NCBI GenBank assembly: GCA_016125265.1
Contig: WGMC01000015.1
Coordinates: 124,001 to 188,000 of the forward strand
Reading direction: 5' to 3'
Source of the DNA: Planctomycetaceae bacterium
GTDB lineage: Bacteria; Planctomycetota; UBA1135; GCA-002686595
Length of the DNA stretch: 64,000 nucleotides
The position numbers and the translations under genes are program-made. A model generated the notes under the pieces. That model ran no database searches. It saw nothing but the letters and a program-made list of their open reading frames with translations, and was not told the origin of the DNA. Below are positions 63,052 to 64,000 of the stretch, piece after piece; the first letter of the stretch is position 1, and each line of letters starts with the position of its first letter.

Positions 63052-63834
63052 TCAGCCCAGTTCCGCGGCGGCCGCGGTGTCGAGCAGGAGTTGGCAGTCC
63101 TTGTGCCCGATCAGGCACGACAGCGGGGCCATCGGGTCCTGGTTCGACGAGAGGGCGCGGTACACCGCCGCGGCGCGGCTCGCGCCGAACGCCAGGATTC
63201 GCACCCGTTTGGCCGCGCGGATCGTGCCCAGGCCCAAGCAGAGGGCACGGTTCGGCATCGGACCGAAGTTCGGGTGGGCCTCGGCCAACTCCGCCAACGT
63301 GACGGGATCCAAGTCCACCACCGCCGTGCGCGCGTTCGGATCGACACCGGGCAGGTGGAAACCGAGGCGGCCGCTCGAGCCCATCGGAATCGGCAACACG
63401 TCGATCGGATCGAGCGCCGCGAGCCTCGCCTCGAACGCCTGCATGTGCGCCGCGAGTTGGTCCTCGGGGACACTGCCGTCGAGGTACACCTGGTTCTCGG
63501 GTTTGGCCGCCCAATGGTCGTAGAGCACCTGCGTCAACCAGTGGTGCATGGACCCCGGCTCCGCGGGCGAGCGCCCCACGAACTCCGCCATCTCGACGGC
63601 CTTCACACCCGAAACTGCCAGGCCGCCCTTTTCCTCGACGCCGGACAGCCGCACCAGTTCCTTCGCGAGGAAATCCATCGGCGCTCCCGAGTGGAACCCG
63701 AGCACCGCATCCCCGCGCTGGTAGCGCTTCGTGCGGATCCAGTTCCCCATCTCGCGGACGACGGACAACATCGCCTCCGTGGGGTCGTCGAAGACGAAGG
63801 TCTTGACGGGCATGAACTCGATCTCGCGCTTCAC
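63052..63834 (-). CDS. NagB-family glucosamine-6-phosphate deaminase/isomerase-like protein
   Basis: The 260-residue protein has the NagB fold: VKTFVFDDPTEAMLSVVREM, GDAVLGFHSGAPMDFLAKEL, VLPIPMGSSGRLGFHLPGVD (in place of IGxNGHIGFNEP), RTAVVDLDPVTLAEL, and ALCLGLGTIRAAKRVRILAFGASRA. The catalytic HIGFNEP is altered to RLGFHLP, so activity on glucosamine-6-phosphate may be changed or lost. The GTG at 63834 is preferred because AAGGAG lies 7 bases upstream. It is cytoplasmic. The next gene upstream runs off the window. Confidence 0.8.
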   Translation of the reverse strand: MKREIEFMPVKTFVFDDPTEAMLSVVREMGNWIRTKRYQRGDAVLGFHSGAPMDFLAKELVRLSGVEEKGGLAVSGVKAVEMAEFVGRSPAEPGSMHHWLTQVLYDHWAAKPENQVYLDGSVPEDQLAAHMQAFEARLAALDPIDVLPIPMGSSGRLGFHLPGVDPNARTAVVDLDPVTLAELAEAHPNFGPMPNRALCLGLGTIRAAKRVRILAFGASRAAAVYRALSSNQDPMAPLSCLIGHKDCQLLLDTAAAAELG

Positions 63835-63898
63835 GGGGGGGCTCCTTGGGCGTTGGCGGTGGGATCCCGGGGCCGGCGCGCCCTCGGGGGGCAACAGT

Positions 63899-64000
63899 CT
63901 AAAGGGAGGGGGGCAGGCCGAGTTCGAGCGGCCCTCGGCCCGACCCCAAGTCGGGGGCCCGGTCGATGGCCCGGTGCAGCCACGGGAGAGCGGCGGCAAC
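63899..64000 (-). CDS. C-terminal end of an unidentified gene (partial)
   Basis: The minus-strand frame is open from the window edge for 33 codons to a TAG at 63899-63901, ending GRGPLELGLPPSL. Hydrophobic-aromatic spacing (LPWLHRAIDRAPDLG) looks like a real C-terminus, and it would lie 64 bases upstream of the NagB-like start. Too short to identify. Confidence 0.4.
   Translation of the reverse strand, partial: VAAALPWLHRAIDRAPDLGSGRGPLELGLPPSL

Overview
This 64 kb window is high-GC, densely coded bacterial chromosome. No rRNA, tRNA, CRISPR array, phage or transposase gene is visible. Gene content points to the Planctomycetota: Tat-exported Gfo/Idh oxidoreductase and sugar isomerase, DUF3299 proteins, FG-GAP surface proteins, a prepilin-like protein, and secreted proteins sharing a C-terminal module that I associate with the marine Poly30/Saltatorellus-type lineage. 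That placement is an inference from content; no marker gene was examined.

Layout. 1-3.3 kb: end of a beta-propeller surface protein, an ABC-2 exporter, and an MNT nucleotidyltransferase whose HEPN partner is cut short at a repeat. 3.3-8.3 kb: an orphan secreted protein, a 38-bp perfect inverted repeat, two tandem single-cysteine redoxin-like genes, a disordered small protein and an FMN reductase. 8.4-14.4 kb: a GT4 glycosyltransferase, a fused alpha-beta 2-oxoacid dehydrogenase E1 overlapping a FabD-like acyltransferase, and a CPA1 antiporter. 14.5-19.1 kb: a putative lipoprotein, an FG-GAP protein and a metzincin protease with a C-type lectin domain. 19-27 kb: Kef-type antiporter, molybdopterin oxidoreductase, glutaredoxin, APH/P-loop kinase fusion, purE-purK. 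27.8-37 kb (minus strand): glycogen operon encoding debranching enzyme, GT4, GH57 and a GT3-GT35 synthase-phosphorylase fusion. 38.2-42.4 kb: four-gene amidoligase operon (C39-like peptidase, RimK-type ATP-grasp, GCS2 ligase, N-formylglutamate amidohydrolase). 42.7-47 kb: cysD, cysNC and leuB. 47.7-53.2 kb (minus): prepilin-like gene, then M28 peptidase, TIM-barrel isomerase, SUMF1-domain protein and Gfo/Idh oxidoreductase. 53.3-59.3 kb (minus): ABC transporter, His-rich lipoprotein, three DUF3299 proteins and a HEAT-like protein, resembling the Zrg zinc system of Vibrio. 59.4-64 kb: polyphosphate:AMP phosphotransferase, DoxX, zinc-ribbon membrane protein and a NagB-like isomerase.

Two copies of a roughly 550-bp non-coding repeat element (47055-47610 and 62411-62959, opposite orientation) share inverted ends and a 19-base palindrome, yet carry entirely different internal tandem repeats. 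Operons are tightly packed: eight gene junctions use a GTGA overlap, in which a GTG start overlaps the upstream TGA stop, implying translational coupling.
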